Source of the DNA: Solibacillus sp. FSL R5-0449
Lineage (GTDB): Bacteria > Bacillota > Bacilli > Bacillales_A > Planococcaceae
DNA length: 64,000 bases
NCBI RefSeq assembly: GCF_037975215.1
Contig: NZ_CP150239.1
Span: 1,216,001 to 1,280,000 of the forward strand
Direction of reading: 5' to 3'
The notes beneath the pieces are model-generated. The model did not search any database. It saw only the letters and a program-made list of their open reading frames with translations, and had not been told where the DNA came from. Position 1 is the first letter of the stretch. Each line of letters starts with the position of its first letter. A program made the translations under genes and the position numbers. This document shows positions 24,943 to 34,583 of the stretch, one piece after another.

Positions 24943-25908
24943 ATGCAAAAGGTAGATGCAATCATTGTTGGTGGAGGTCCATGTGGATTAGCTGCAGCGA
25001 TTGAACTACAAAATATCGGATTGTCGCCAGTCATTATCGAAAAAGGTAATATTGTCAATGCGATTTACAATTATCCGACACATCAAACTTTTTTTAGTAC
25101 GAGTGAAAAGCTGGCAATCGGGGATGTGCCGTTTATTATTGAACAACGAAAACCGAAACGCAATCAGGCACTTGTCTATTATCGCGAAGTCGTGAAGGCG
25201 AAAAACCTTCAAGTCAATCGTTTTGAAACAGTGGAAAGTGTTAAAAAAACGGATGGTTTATTTCATGTGCGCACTGATAAGGACAGTTATGAAACACCGT
25301 ATGTAGTCATTGCAACGGGCTATTACGATCATCCGAACTATTTGAATATACCAGGCGAAAATCTTCCGAAAGTGCATCATTATTTTAAGGAAGGACACCC
25401 GTTTTTCGATTTGAATGTACTGGTAATCGGCGGGAAAAACTCTGCAATTGATGCAGCATTGGAGCTTAATAAAGCAGGCGCACATGTGACGGTCATCTAT
25501 CGCGGCAATGATTATTCGCCGAGCATTAAGCCATGGGTATTGCCGGAATTTTTAGGTCTTGTACGAGAAGGCGAGATTTCAATGCACTTCAATACAGAAG
25601 TAAAAGAAATCAAAGAAAATGAAGTCATTGTCGAAATCGATGGACAACAAGAAACATTCGCTAATGATGTCGTATTCGCAATGACCGGTTATCACCCTGA
25701 TCATCGTTTCATTCGTGAAATGGGCGTCGAGATTGATGAACAAACAGGAAGACCGACATTCGATCCTGAAACAATGGAAACAAATGTAGAAAATCTATTT
25801 ATTGCCGGTGTCATTGCTGCGGGAAATAATGCCAATGAAATCTTTATAGAAAACGGCCGCTTTCATGGAAATATGATTGCTCAAAAAATTGCTCGTCAAA
25901 CTACATAA
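24943..25908 (+). CDS. ypdA: YpdA-family bacillithiol disulfide reductase
   Basis: The 321-aa flavoprotein has an N-terminal FAD motif GGGPCGLAAA (about 9-18), a second dinucleotide-binding GGKNSAIDAALE for NADPH, and C-terminal GVIAAGNNANEIFIENGRFHG. It lacks the CxxC of thioredoxin reductases, as expected for YpdA (Bdr), which uses a single Cys (here in GGPCG) to reduce oxidised bacillithiol. bshA in the same window supports a working bacillithiol system. AAGGAG precedes the ATG. Confidence 0.92.
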   Translation: MQKVDAIIVGGGPCGLAAAIELQNIGLSPVIIEKGNIVNAIYNYPTHQTFFSTSEKLAIGDVPFIIEQRKPKRNQALVYYREVVKAKNLQVNRFETVESVKKTDGLFHVRTDKDSYETPYVVIATGYYDHPNYLNIPGENLPKVHHYFKEGHPFFDLNVLVIGGKNSAIDAALELNKAGAHVTVIYRGNDYSPSIKPWVLPEFLGLVREGEISMHFNTEVKEIKENEVIVEIDGQQETFANDVVFAMTGYHPDHRFIREMGVEIDEQTGRPTFDPETMETNVENLFIAGVIAAGNNANEIFIENGRFHGNMIAQKIARQTT

Positions 25909-25920
25909 GGGGTGAATGTT

Positions 25921-26886
25921 ATGAAGAAAAAAGTAGTGCTGATTACAACAGGTGGAACGATTGCAAGTACACGCAACAAGAAAAATAAACTGGAGTCCGG
26001 CAAGCTGGATGGTCAAGCCATTTTATCGATGTGCCAGCTTGAAAATGAGATGGATATTGAACTGATTGATTTATACCAGATTCCATCGATGCATATGACA
26101 TTCGAAAATTTAAATCTACTGAATCAAACGGTCAAAAATGTATTTGAAGATCAAACGGTGAGCGGGATTGTCATTACACATGGTACGGACAGTTTAGAGG
26201 AGACGGCCTACTTTTTAGAGCTGACAATTCATGATGAACGCCCGGTTATTGTAACGGGTTCGCAAAAATCACCAGGCGATATTGGTACAGATGTCTATTC
26301 AAATCTCCGGAATTCCTTATTGGTTGCTTCGAATGAAGAGGCGAAAAATATCGGGGTGTGCGTTGTCTTTAATGAAAAAATCATCCATTCCAAATACGTG
26401 AAAAAAATGCATTCCTCAAGCATTAACGGCTTTGGATCGATCGGCTATGGGATGCTTGGATTTATCGATAACGACGAGGTCATCATTTACCAGAAGCCAA
26501 CACATAAAGAAGTATATGATATAAAAGAAAGCTACCCTGCTGTTGAAATTGTATTTGCTTATTTAGGTGCAAGTTCCATTATATTGGATGCCCTCTACGA
26601 AGCAGATGTTGAAGGTATTGTGCTGGTCGGAGCAGGTCGAGGTCAAGTTGCACCGAAAATGATGGGCGCAATAGAAAAACTTTGTCAAAAAGGAACGAAA
26701 GTTGTGTTAACGACATCGACTGAAGAAGGACGAGTATTCCCGACATATGATTATTACAGCAGTGCGAATTACTTGAAAGATGCCGGCGTTATTATGGGCG
26801 GGGACTTTGATCCGAAGAAAGCCCGTATGAAGCTCCTGTTGATGATTGCGAACGGCAATACGGATTTTGATACTTTTATGCATTAA
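25921..26886 (+). CDS. ansA: Asparaginase (type I)
   Basis: The protein is 321 aa from ATG 25921 (AAGGGG spaced correctly; an in-frame GTG nine bases earlier is too near the ribosome site). Catalytic motifs are TTGGTIAS at the N-terminus and THGTDSLEETA (about residues 81-91), with GSQKSPGDIGTD following. It hydrolyses asparagine to aspartate and ammonia. No signal peptide, so it is the cytoplasmic enzyme. It begins 12 bp after ypdA and is likely co-transcribed. Confidence 0.94.
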   Translation: MKKKVVLITTGGTIASTRNKKNKLESGKLDGQAILSMCQLENEMDIELIDLYQIPSMHMTFENLNLLNQTVKNVFEDQTVSGIVITHGTDSLEETAYFLELTIHDERPVIVTGSQKSPGDIGTDVYSNLRNSLLVASNEEAKNIGVCVVFNEKIIHSKYVKKMHSSSINGFGSIGYGMLGFIDNDEVIIYQKPTHKEVYDIKESYPAVEIVFAYLGASSIILDALYEADVEGIVLVGAGRGQVAPKMMGAIEKLCQKGTKVVLTTSTEEGRVFPTYDYYSSANYLKDAGVIMGGDFDPKKARMKLLLMIANGNTDFDTFMH

Positions 26887-26893
26887 TGATAGG

Positions 26894-26921
26894 AACTCGG
26901 CATGGAAATAGCCGAGTTTTT
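26894..26921 (+). terminator. Terminator of ansA
   Basis: AACTCGGC and GCCGAGTT surround a 9-base loop and T residues follow. Confidence 0.85.
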
Positions 26922-27011
26922 ATATTTTCTAGACAAATATTGGGTATGCTACACTGCTTAGAAAAAAATAGTGCTATACTATTTATGAGTCGAGAAACGA
27001 GAGGAGCCGGC

Positions 27012-27689
27012 ATGATGTTTATACTATTATCAGCAGCGATTGCGCCGGGTTTAGCCCTTTTAAGCTACTTTTATTTACGCAATGAGATGGATACCGAGCC
27101 ACGGCGTACATTAATGCATTCTTTCATATATGGCGGGGTTATAACCTTCCCTGTTTTATTTATACAATTTGTCATTAAAGAAGAACAGACATTTTCGAAT
27201 CCTTATTTTATCAATGCAATATTCACCAGTTCGATAGAAGAATTCGTAAAATGGCTCATTATTTTAGCCGTAATTTTACGCCATATCGAGTTTGACGATC
27301 CGTATGACGGTATTTTGTACGGTGCCGCTGTTTCATTAGGATTTGCTACTGTGGAAAACGTCCTCTATTTATTATCTTTTGGGATTGATCAGGCATTTAT
27401 GCGGGCGTTATTGCCGGTATCGAGTCATGCATTGTTCGGTGTAGTGATGGGTTACTATTACGGAAAAGGAAAATTTTCAAGTGACGAAATACAGAAGAGG
27501 TACATTGCGCTTGCCCTCTTTGCCCCAGTAGGTCTTCATATTATGTATAATTCAATTTTAATGTTAGAAGAATACTTTTTGTATGCAATGCTGCCGTTCA
27601 TGTTATTTTTATGGACGTTTGCATTACGCAAAGTCAAGCAGGCACATGAACATCTAATTGAACACTTATCCCGCAGTAACCATTTCTAA
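27012..27689 (+). CDS. prsW: PrsW-family intramembrane protease
   Basis: The protein is 225 aa from ATG 27012 (GAGAGGAG upstream); longer in-frame ORF sequence runs back over the ansA terminator and is not coding. About six membrane helices are visible, with the family motifs EEFVK (IEEFVKWLII), ENVLYL and a conserved histidine in SSHALFGVVMG. In B. subtilis PrsW makes the site-1 cut in the anti-sigma factor RsiW, activating sigma-W. It precedes sleB as in relatives. Confidence 0.92.
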   Translation: MMFILLSAAIAPGLALLSYFYLRNEMDTEPRRTLMHSFIYGGVITFPVLFIQFVIKEEQTFSNPYFINAIFTSSIEEFVKWLIILAVILRHIEFDDPYDGILYGAAVSLGFATVENVLYLLSFGIDQAFMRALLPVSSHALFGVVMGYYYGKGKFSSDEIQKRYIALALFAPVGLHIMYNSILMLEEYFLYAMLPFMLFLWTFALRKVKQAHEHLIEHLSRSNHF

Positions 27690-27727
27690 AAGGTTTGCTA
27701 CAAAAATATTTGTAGCAAACCTTTTTC
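27689..27727 (+). terminator. Terminator of prsW
   Basis: AAAGGTTTGCTACAAA pairs perfectly with TTTGTAGCAAACCTTT around a 4-base loop, followed by T residues. It begins at the prsW stop codon. Confidence 0.9.
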
Positions 27728-27851
27728 TATGTAAAAAACGGATTTGCAAACTCAAAATAAGTGACGAAAAACCTCTCTATAAATTGAAAAAAGCAGCTTT
27801 CGAATGTATAAACTTTTCAAATTTCTACATCCTACTGAAAAAGGAGTGGAA

Positions 27852-28640
27852 ATGTCAATGAAAAAAATCGTCTTGTTCGTAATCATTATATCAAGTAGTT
27901 TTGTAAGTCATACATTTGCATTTTCAGGTCAAGATGTGCAACGAGGTGCATTTGGTGACGATGTAATTGAGTTACAGGCACGACTTCAATATTTAAGTTT
28001 CTATCATGGGAAAATTGACGGGAAATTTGGTTACGGAACCTATTGGGCACTTCGTAATTTCCAGGAGCAATACGGGCTTCCTGTAGACGGGATTGCCGGA
28101 CGTTCTACGAAGGAAAAACTCGAGAATAATTCGGATTTCGACAAAGCGTGGGTTCATAAACAGATTAATGCTGGGAACAGCTTCACGTATTATGGCGGTG
28201 TCGCTTTGGAAAATCAGGTGAAAAAAGGTGGAAATGGCGGAAAAAGCTCAAATAGTACAACCTCCATGCAGCTTCCACCAGGCTACACAGAGCAGGATCT
28301 TCAAATTTTAGCGAATGCCGTATACGGAGAAGCGCGAGGCGAGCCGTATGAAGGACAAGTTGCTGTTGCAGCCGTAATTTTGAACCGTCTGGAGTCTCCG
28401 GAATTTCCGGATACGATTTCGGAAATTATTTTCCAGCCATTAGCTTTCACAGCTGTTGCGGACGGCCAGATTTGGCTTACTCCAAATGAACGTGCCAAAC
28501 AGGCTGTGTTGGATGCGATAAACGGCTGGGACCCATCCGAGAATGCTCTGTATTATTTTAATCCTGTAACAGCGACAAGTAATTGGATTTGGTCTAGACC
28601 TCAAATCAAACAAATTGGTGAGCATATTTTCTGCTTATAG
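27852..28640 (+). CDS. sleB: Spore cortex-lytic enzyme SleB
   Basis: The protein is 262 aa from ATG 27852, five bases after AAGGAG (a second ATG at 27858 is possible). A signal peptide (KKIVLFVIIISSSFVSHTFAFS) is followed by a peptidoglycan-binding domain (VQRGAFGDDVIELQARLQYL to GIAGRSTKEKL, about 30-95), a linker, and a Hydrolase_2 catalytic domain from LANAVYGEARGEPYEGQVAVAAVILNR, with catalytic Glu in YGEARGE. It cleaves muramic-delta-lactam cortex during germination and needs YpeB, encoded just downstream. Confidence 0.95.
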   Translation: MSMKKIVLFVIIISSSFVSHTFAFSGQDVQRGAFGDDVIELQARLQYLSFYHGKIDGKFGYGTYWALRNFQEQYGLPVDGIAGRSTKEKLENNSDFDKAWVHKQINAGNSFTYYGGVALENQVKKGGNGGKSSNSTTSMQLPPGYTEQDLQILANAVYGEARGEPYEGQVAVAAVILNRLESPEFPDTISEIIFQPLAFTAVADGQIWLTPNERAKQAVLDAINGWDPSENALYYFNPVTATSNWIWSRPQIKQIGEHIFCL

Positions 28641-28653
28641 GCGGGGGTAAAAC

Positions 28654-29937
28654 ATGAAAAAATTTGCATATTTATTAGGTTTATTTGTTGTCATATTAGC
28701 CTTTGTTTCCTTTGATCTATTTACACAAAATAAGGATTTGGAGCGAGCTGTTTATGCTACCCAATCGAGGGACCTTTCGGCAGCGACTGAAAAATTGTCG
28801 ACATTGCATACAGCGGTGGAACAATCTTTACTCTTTCAGGACGAAAAAGCTTTAAATAATGAATTGGATTCCATCTGGCGGTTGAGCAGTGATTTAAGAA
28901 AAACGGTCGCCAATTTACCGATTCAGGCAGAAGTACAAAATGAATGGATGCGTTATTTAGGGAAGATCGGTGATAACGCAAAACAAGCGGCCGCAACGGG
29001 GGACTATGAAAACTGGCGCGGTAAAATGAGTACGGTTGCTTCCAATTTACATGCGTTTGCAGAAGAATGGAATATCGCGACTGTCGCTTTTTATGAAAAT
29101 GACGGCGATTTAAAAAAATGGTCAACGAATCATACAACCGACCTTAAAGATTCACCGTTTATGAACGTGTCAAAACAATTAAAAACATATAATGAAACCG
29201 ATTTTCCATTAACTGCAAGTGAATCGGATTATGAGAAAAAGCGGGAGTTACAGCATTTAAAAGATAAAAAAATAACGAAGAGCGAAGCCATTAAAAATTT
29301 TAAAAAGTTTTTCCCGAATATCGATGATTCCATCGTAACCGTGACAAAAAGCAGTGATAATGCACCATACCCGTTCTATCATATTCAATTTATCCATGGT
29401 TCGAAAATCGGCTATGCCGACATAACAGAAAATGGCGGCCATCTTCTGTCATTCCTGCTTGAACGTCCGGTGAAAAAGGATGCACTCTCACATGAAGAAA
29501 TTTTGAATACCGCAAAAAGCTTTATGAATAAAGTAGGCTACACTGATGTGAAACTTTCCGAAACACGGGAAAATCATGAAGCATGGCATCTCGTATTTAC
29601 GAGAGTGTATGGCGATGATGAAGCTTTAATTTATCCGGATAGTATTCAAGTAAAAATTGCGAAGGATAACGCGGAAATTTTAGGTGTCAACGCAATGGAA
29701 TATATTCAGGAAGAAAAAATAAAAGAGCAAGGTGAGGTGCCGATCGACTGGGATAAGTTTTTTGCGGACCATGTAGGTGTCGAACAAGTGCAAAAGATTT
29801 ATACTGGCAATGGAAATCTGGAGCTGCGTAAATGTTATGAAGTTATTGCAAGGCTCGACAATAAGACACAGGATACGTATCGCATAGTAATCGATACGGA
29901 AACACATGAAGTGATCAAAAACGAAAAAGTGTTTTAG
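28654..29937 (+). CDS. ypeB: Germination protein YpeB
   Basis: The 427-aa protein starts 13 bp after sleB, with GGCGGGGG before the ATG. An N-terminal membrane anchor (FAYLLGLFVVILAFVSFDLF) is followed by a helical region and PepSY-type repeats in the C-terminal half (for example GYADITENGGHLLSFLLERPV and VIDTETHEVIKNEKV). YpeB is required for SleB incorporation and stability in the spore; the two are co-expressed in the forespore, usually from a sigma-G promoter, which I could not place confidently here. Confidence 0.94.
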   Translation: MKKFAYLLGLFVVILAFVSFDLFTQNKDLERAVYATQSRDLSAATEKLSTLHTAVEQSLLFQDEKALNNELDSIWRLSSDLRKTVANLPIQAEVQNEWMRYLGKIGDNAKQAAATGDYENWRGKMSTVASNLHAFAEEWNIATVAFYENDGDLKKWSTNHTTDLKDSPFMNVSKQLKTYNETDFPLTASESDYEKKRELQHLKDKKITKSEAIKNFKKFFPNIDDSIVTVTKSSDNAPYPFYHIQFIHGSKIGYADITENGGHLLSFLLERPVKKDALSHEEILNTAKSFMNKVGYTDVKLSETRENHEAWHLVFTRVYGDDEALIYPDSIQVKIAKDNAEILGVNAMEYIQEEKIKEQGEVPIDWDKFFADHVGVEQVQKIYTGNGNLELRKCYEVIARLDNKTQDTYRIVIDTETHEVIKNEKVF

Positions 29938-30045
29938 CAGTATGTAGAAGGTGCTAGGTCCAGTAAAAATAATTGTAAAAATATAGCTATATTTACATTC
30001 CCGTGAGATAATAAAGTATCAATAATTTCTTATGGGGAGAGGCAA

Positions 30046-30699
30046 ATGGAACTAAAAATTGGAACAAAACTAACGCTGGAGCCAACCTATACGGAAAGGG
30101 TCGAAAAATTTAAATGTCGTGTAGTTGATCGGCAGGACAATATGATTTTTATCGACTATCCAATTAATACGGCAACTAAAAAAATCGCTTTTTTAATAGA
30201 TGGCGCACAATTCCGTGCAACTTTCAGTACGGAAAAAAAGGAAAGTTACTGCTTTAATACAGAAGTTTTAGGACGTAAAGGCGGCAATGTTCAAATGATA
30301 CTGCTTGCGTGTCCACCACCTGAAGAGTTTATTAAAATTCAGCGCCGCGAATATGTTCGTGTAGAAACACCAGTAGATATTGCCGTAGAACATGACGAAC
30401 AGAAATTTCAGTTTGCGGCCGAAGACATAAGCGCCGGGGGAACATTGGTTCATATTAAGTCACCGGTCAATTTTACTGAAGGGGATTCAGTTAAGGCATT
30501 TGTTGTCCTGCCATTTGTAAATGGCGAAATCCGCTATGTCGAAACAGATGCGAGAGTCGTGAACATGTTCGAACGCAATGACATGAAAATGGCAGCATTG
30601 AATTTCACGGATACGGATGATTATGATAAACAGCAGATTGTCCGATTCTGCTTCGAACGACAAGTAATGATCCGCAAAAAAGAAATGAATGAATTATAA
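30046..30699 (+). CDS. ypfA: PilZ-domain c-di-GMP receptor YpfA (flagellar brake)
   Basis: The 217-aa protein has an N-terminal YcgR-like domain (about 1-95) and a C-terminal PilZ domain. The c-di-GMP motifs RRxxxR (QRREYVRVE, about 103-109) and DxSxxG (EDISAGGT) are intact. In B. subtilis YpfA/DgrA slows flagellar rotation when c-di-GMP is high. GGGGAGAGG precedes the ATG. Monocistronic, ending at a strong terminator. Confidence 0.93.
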   Translation: MELKIGTKLTLEPTYTERVEKFKCRVVDRQDNMIFIDYPINTATKKIAFLIDGAQFRATFSTEKKESYCFNTEVLGRKGGNVQMILLACPPPEEFIKIQRREYVRVETPVDIAVEHDEQKFQFAAEDISAGGTLVHIKSPVNFTEGDSVKAFVVLPFVNGEIRYVETDARVVNMFERNDMKMAALNFTDTDDYDKQQIVRFCFERQVMIRKKEMNEL

Positions 30700-30701
30700 G
30701 C

Positions 30702-30741
30702 AAAGGTCTAAAAAGTATTTTACTTTTTAGACCTTTTTAAA
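30702..30741 (+). terminator. Terminator of ypfA
   Basis: AAAGGTCTAAAAAGTA and TACTTTTTAGACCTTT form a perfect 16-bp stem with a 3-base loop and T-tail. Confidence 0.9.
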
Positions 30742-30853
30742 TAACTGAAACGAATGTTATGGACGGGCAGTTTTTTTAAAAAAAATATAGCGTAAAGAAG
30801 GTAAAATTTTTTTCCGTTATGATACAATAGCAACGGAAAGTAGGGAGTTAATT

Positions 30854-31528
30854 ATGATGAAAAAAATTCAAATTGCAATTGATGGTCCTGCAGGTGCAGG
30901 AAAAAGTACCATTGCAAAAATTGTAGCCGAAGCACTTCGATTTACATATATCGACACAGGTGCAATGTATCGGGCAGTGACGTATAAAGCGATGAAAGAA
31001 AACATACAATTACATGACGCAGAAGCGATTGAAAAAATGCTGCAGCAAACGGCGATTACATTAAAACCGTCGGAGCAGGGCCAACTCGTTTTTGTGGATG
31101 GACAAGATGTGTCACAGGCTATACGTTCAAATGAAGTTACGGCAAATGTATCAGAAGTTGCGGCACATGCCAATATTCGTGAAATTCTTGTAGCGATGCA
31201 GCAAAAGCTGGCTGCGGACGGCGGGGTTGTCATGGACGGGCGTGATATCGCAACACATGTTTTAAAAGATGCTGAGCTTAAAATCTTCATGTCTGCAACA
31301 GTTGAAGAACGTGCACATCGACGCTTCCTGGATAATGAACGCCGCGGTATTCCTTCTACAATTGAATCATTACAGAAGGAAATTGCATTGCGGGACAAGC
31401 TTGATAGTGAACGTGAAGCTTCACCGCTCATCCAAGCAGAAGATGCTTTATTTTTAGATACGACGCATTTATCAATTGATGAAGCGGCGCAGGAAATTTT
31501 GAAATTAGCGCAGCAAAAAATGCAGTAA
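30854..31528 (+). CDS. cmk: Cytidylate kinase
   Basis: This 224-aa NMP kinase has the P-loop IDGPAGAGKST (about 8-18), TGAMYRAVTYKA in the CMP-binding part, MDGRDIATHV with the conserved Asp-Gly-Arg-Asp, and the LID region RRFLDNERRG. It phosphorylates CMP and dCMP to the diphosphates. It is followed by ypfD as in most Bacilli. Either of the two adjacent ATG codons may be the start. Confidence 0.96.
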   Translation: MMKKIQIAIDGPAGAGKSTIAKIVAEALRFTYIDTGAMYRAVTYKAMKENIQLHDAEAIEKMLQQTAITLKPSEQGQLVFVDGQDVSQAIRSNEVTANVSEVAAHANIREILVAMQQKLAADGGVVMDGRDIATHVLKDAELKIFMSATVEERAHRRFLDNERRGIPSTIESLQKEIALRDKLDSEREASPLIQAEDALFLDTTHLSIDEAAQEILKLAQQKMQ

Positions 31529-31643
31529 ACACTATTAAAAAATGAAGCTAACGTACGAAATTTCTGAAAATAAAGGGTTATTTTTTGTTTTTGTAGAACT
31601 TATCGAATAAAATAAAAGTGGAATACGCGAAGGAGGGCTACAT

Positions 31644-32786
31644 ATGTCTGAGGAAATGAATTTAGGGTCAAACCAAAAATTTCAAGAAGGAGATATTGTG
31701 AAAGGTGTTGCTGAACAGGTTGAAGAAAAGTCAGTAACGGTTTCGATCGAGGGGGCACCTTTCGACGGGATTATACCTATTAGCGAACTTTCAAGCTTAC
31801 ACATTGAAAAAGCTTCTGATATAGTTTCAGTTGGCGATCAGCTAGAGCTTATGATTACGAAAGTTGAAGAAGAGAATTTTGTATTATCGAAACGCAAAGT
31901 AGATGCTCTGCACGCGTGGGATGAATTAAAAGCGAAATTCGAATCTGGTGAAGTATTCGAAGCAGAAGTAAAAGATGTTGTGAAAGGCGGACTTGTCGTC
32001 GATCTAGGCGTGCGCGGTTTCGTTCCGGCTTCACTCGTTGAAGATTATTTTGTCGAAGATTTTGAGGATTACAAAGGCAAAACTTTACGTTTAAAAATTA
32101 CAGAGTTAGATAAAGAAAAAGGCCGACTTATTTTATCTCATCGTGCAGTATTAGATGAAGAGAAAGCGTCGAAAAAGCAACAAGTGATTCAAAATATCCA
32201 TCAAGGGGATATGCTGGAAGGTACAGTTCAGCGCTTGGCGAAATTCGGTGCGTTCATTGATTTGGGCGGCATTGATGGATTAGTCCACATTTCACAAGTG
32301 GCACATGAACATGTTGAAGATATTTCTACGGTATTACAGGAAGGACAATCTGTAACTGTAAAAGTGCTTTCAGTCGATATTCCAAATGAGCGTGTTTCAT
32401 TATCGATCAAAGATACTTTGCCTGGTCCATGGACAGACATTGAAGAGAAAGCTTCTAAAGGCGCAATCTTAACAGGTACTGTAAAACGTCTTGTTACATT
32501 CGGTGCTTTTGTGGAAGTATTCCCTGGTGTTGAAGGTCTTGTCCATATTTCTCAAATTTCCCACAAGCATATTACAACACCGCATGAAGTCTTAAAAGAC
32601 GGACAAGAGGTGGAAGTAAAAGTACTTGAGGTAAATGAAGCAGAAAAACGCCTTGCACTAAGCATTAAAGCATTGCAGGAAGATTCTGCGAGCGACGAGG
32701 ACTACGATTACGAACTGCCTGAAGAAAATAAAGGTTTCTCTTTCAGCGATGTTATCGGTGATCAGCTAAAAGGATTCAAAAAATAA
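31644..32786 (+). CDS. ypfD: S1 RNA-binding domain protein YpfD (ribosomal protein S1 homologue)
   Basis: The 380-aa protein has four S1 repeats, at roughly 16-86, 104-169, 190-258 and 275-344. They end in motifs such as LSKRKV, LSHRAV, LSIKDT and LSIKAL. The last two begin EGTVQRLAKFGAFIDLGGIDGLVHIS and TGTVKRLVTFGAFVEVF. This is the short Firmicute S1, which may aid translation initiation or RNA stability but is not essential in B. subtilis. AAGGAGG precedes the ATG. Confidence 0.94.
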   Translation: MSEEMNLGSNQKFQEGDIVKGVAEQVEEKSVTVSIEGAPFDGIIPISELSSLHIEKASDIVSVGDQLELMITKVEEENFVLSKRKVDALHAWDELKAKFESGEVFEAEVKDVVKGGLVVDLGVRGFVPASLVEDYFVEDFEDYKGKTLRLKITELDKEKGRLILSHRAVLDEEKASKKQQVIQNIHQGDMLEGTVQRLAKFGAFIDLGGIDGLVHISQVAHEHVEDISTVLQEGQSVTVKVLSVDIPNERVSLSIKDTLPGPWTDIEEKASKGAILTGTVKRLVTFGAFVEVFPGVEGLVHISQISHKHITTPHEVLKDGQEVEVKVLEVNEAEKRLALSIKALQEDSASDEDYDYELPEENKGFSFSDVIGDQLKGFKK

Positions 32787-32794
32787 TATTACGA

Positions 32795-32833
32795 AAACCG
32801 CCCATATAAGGATGCTTATGTGGGCGGTTTTTT
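32795..32833 (+). terminator. Terminator of ypfD
   Basis: AAACCGCCCATATAAG pairs with CTTATGTGGGCGGTTT, with one G-T pair and a 4-base loop, followed by T residues. Confidence 0.9.
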
Positions 32834-32854
32834 GCTTTTTGGGAAGCTCATAGC

Positions 32855-33031
32855 ATGAAATTATTAGAACAAATTTATAGTTTATTAGAAAAAGCGAGTG
32901 GGATTTTAGAAGAATTGCATGCAATATTTGAACATATGGCATTCATTTTAGAACTTTTGGGAAATATATTAGAAGACCGCCTACTTATTAGAACTAGTCA
33001 CGTTATATTAGATAATTTCCCACTTTTTTAG
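32855..33031 (+). CDS. Small heptad-repeat peptide ORF (58 codons)
   Basis: From ATG 32855 the ORF reads as consecutive seven-residue units: KLLEQIY, SLLEKAS, GILEELH, AIFEHMA, FILELLG, NILEDRL, then LIRTSHVILDNFPLF. The DNA shows TTAGAA-type hexamers (one variant TTTGAA) spaced exactly 21 bases at 32864, 32885, 32906, 32927, 32948 and 32969, then 19-20 bases. Such peptides would form an amphipathic helix or coiled coil. The ribosome site is poor (GGGAAG at long spacing), so translation is not certain. No family recognised. Confidence 0.45.
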   Translation: MKLLEQIYSLLEKASGILEELHAIFEHMAFILELLGNILEDRLLIRTSHVILDNFPLF

Positions 33032-33157
33032 AAAATTATAGCCTCCGAAAAGTTTGACGATAAATCGAAATCGATTTTGAATGTTATGAAAAAATGATAT
33101 AATAGTCAAATTCGTGTATAATACGGAAAGACAAGAGTTTGGAAGGATGAAGTACAG

Positions 33158-34468
33158 ATGACAAAACCAGTAATCGCCATCGTAGGACGTCCGAACGTAG
33201 GTAAATCGACAATTTTTAACCGAATTGTTGGAGAACGTGTATCGATCGTGGAAGATATTCCAGGTGTAACACGGGACCGTATTTATAGTTCGGCTGATTG
33301 GCTAGCACATGAATTTAATATTATCGACACTGGTGGTATTGAAATTGGGGACGAGCCATTTTTAGAACAGATCCGTCAGCAAGCGGAAATCGCAATTGAT
33401 GAGGCGGACGTTATTATTTTCATGACTAATGGACGTGAAGGTGTTACGGCTGCAGATGAGCAAGTAGCAAAAATTTTATATAAAACAAAAAAACCGGTAG
33501 TACTTGCAATAAACAAAATTGATAACCCGGACATGCGTCATATGATTTATGACTTCTATTCATTGGGCTTCGGTGAGCCTTGGCCGATTTCAGGTTCACA
33601 TGGTTTAGGCTTAGGGGATTTATTGGATGAGTGTGCGAAACACTTCCCGAACCCGGATGAAGAACAATATGATGATGATACGATTAAATTCTCGTTAATC
33701 GGACGCCCGAACGTAGGGAAATCATCACTTGTGAATGCCTTTTTAGGTCAGGACCGAGTTATTGTAAGTGAAATCCAAGGAACAACTCGTGATGCAATCG
33801 ATTCTCCGTACTCATATGATGGACAAGATTACGTTATTATCGATACAGCGGGCATGCGTAAAAAAGGGAAAGTATACGAATCAACAGAAAAGTATTCGGT
33901 ACTCCGTGCATTGCGCGCGATTGAACGCTCAGACGTTGTTTTAGTCGTTCTGAATGCGGATGAAGGTATTCAGGAACAGGACAAAAAAATTGCAGGCTAT
34001 GCACATGAAGCCGGCAAAGCAATCATTATCGTTGTAAACAAATGGGATGCAATTGAAAAAGACGAGAAAACGATGAATATCTTTACAGAGCAAATTCGTG
34101 AACACTTCCTGTTTTTAGATTATGCACCGATCGTTTTCGTTTCGGCAAAAACGAAACAGCGTGTCCACAATATTTTACCGATTATCAAGCGTGTTAGTGA
34201 AAACCATGCGATGCGTATTCAATCATCAATTTTAAATGAAGTAATTGAAGATTCGATTGCACGTAATCCTGCACCAACAGATAAAGGTCGTCGTTTACGT
34301 ATTTACTATGCAACACAAGTGGCGATTAAACCACCGACATTCGTTGTATTCGTAAATGAACCGGAAATGATGCACTTCTCATACGAGCGCTTCTTAGAAA
34401 ACCGTATTCGTGAGACTTTCGATTTTGAAGGAACTCCAATACGCCTCATTACACGTGCTCGTGACTAA
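33158..34468 (+). CDS. der: Ribosome-assembly GTPase Der (EngA)
   Basis: The 436-aa protein has two tandem Era-like GTPase domains: P-loop GRPNVGKST near 10-18 with DTGG and NKID, and a second GRPNVGKSS near 183-191 with [11 protein letters not shown] and NKWD. A C-terminal KH-like domain follows. It is essential for 50S subunit maturation. TTGGAAGGATG-type ribosome site upstream. Position before gpsA matches B. subtilis. Confidence 0.97.
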   Translation: MTKPVIAIVGRPNVGKSTIFNRIVGERVSIVEDIPGVTRDRIYSSADWLAHEFNIIDTGGIEIGDEPFLEQIRQQAEIAIDEADVIIFMTNGREGVTAADEQVAKILYKTKKPVVLAINKIDNPDMRHMIYDFYSLGFGEPWPISGSHGLGLGDLLDECAKHFPNPDEEQYDDDTIKFSLIGRPNVGKSSLVNAFLGQDRVIVSEIQGTTRDAIDSPYSYDGQDYVIIDTAGMRKKGKVYESTEKYSVLRALRAIERSDVVLVVLNADEGIQEQDKKIAGYAHEAGKAIIIVVNKWDAIEKDEKTMNIFTEQIREHFLFLDYAPIVFVSAKTKQRVHNILPIIKRVSENHAMRIQSSILNEVIEDSIARNPAPTDKGRRLRIYYATQVAIKPPTFVVFVNEPEMMHFSYERFLENRIRETFDFEGTPIRLITRARD

Positions 34469-34484
34469 AATTCAATAAAAAGGG

Positions 34485-34515
34485 CGCTAGTTTATGCAAA
34501 TGAACTAGCGTTTTT
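34485..34515 (+). terminator. Terminator of der
   Basis: CGCTAGTT and AACTAGCG around a 10-base loop, followed by TTTTT. Confidence 0.85.
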
Positions 34516-34583
34516 GTTCATAATAGGGTTTGACTTGAAGGATTAATTTTCAACAGACTTTAAGTGGAATTGGGGGTTTTTTA

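Noticed and set aside
27740-27845. Possible sigma-G promoter TGTATAA...CATCCTA before sleB
   Set aside because: The predicted start would fall on the ribosome site itself, so the match was judged too weak.
30868-31431. 187-codon minus-strand ORF inside cmk
   Set aside because: It is a shadow frame of cmk, rich in Ser/Arg/Cys, with no start signals.
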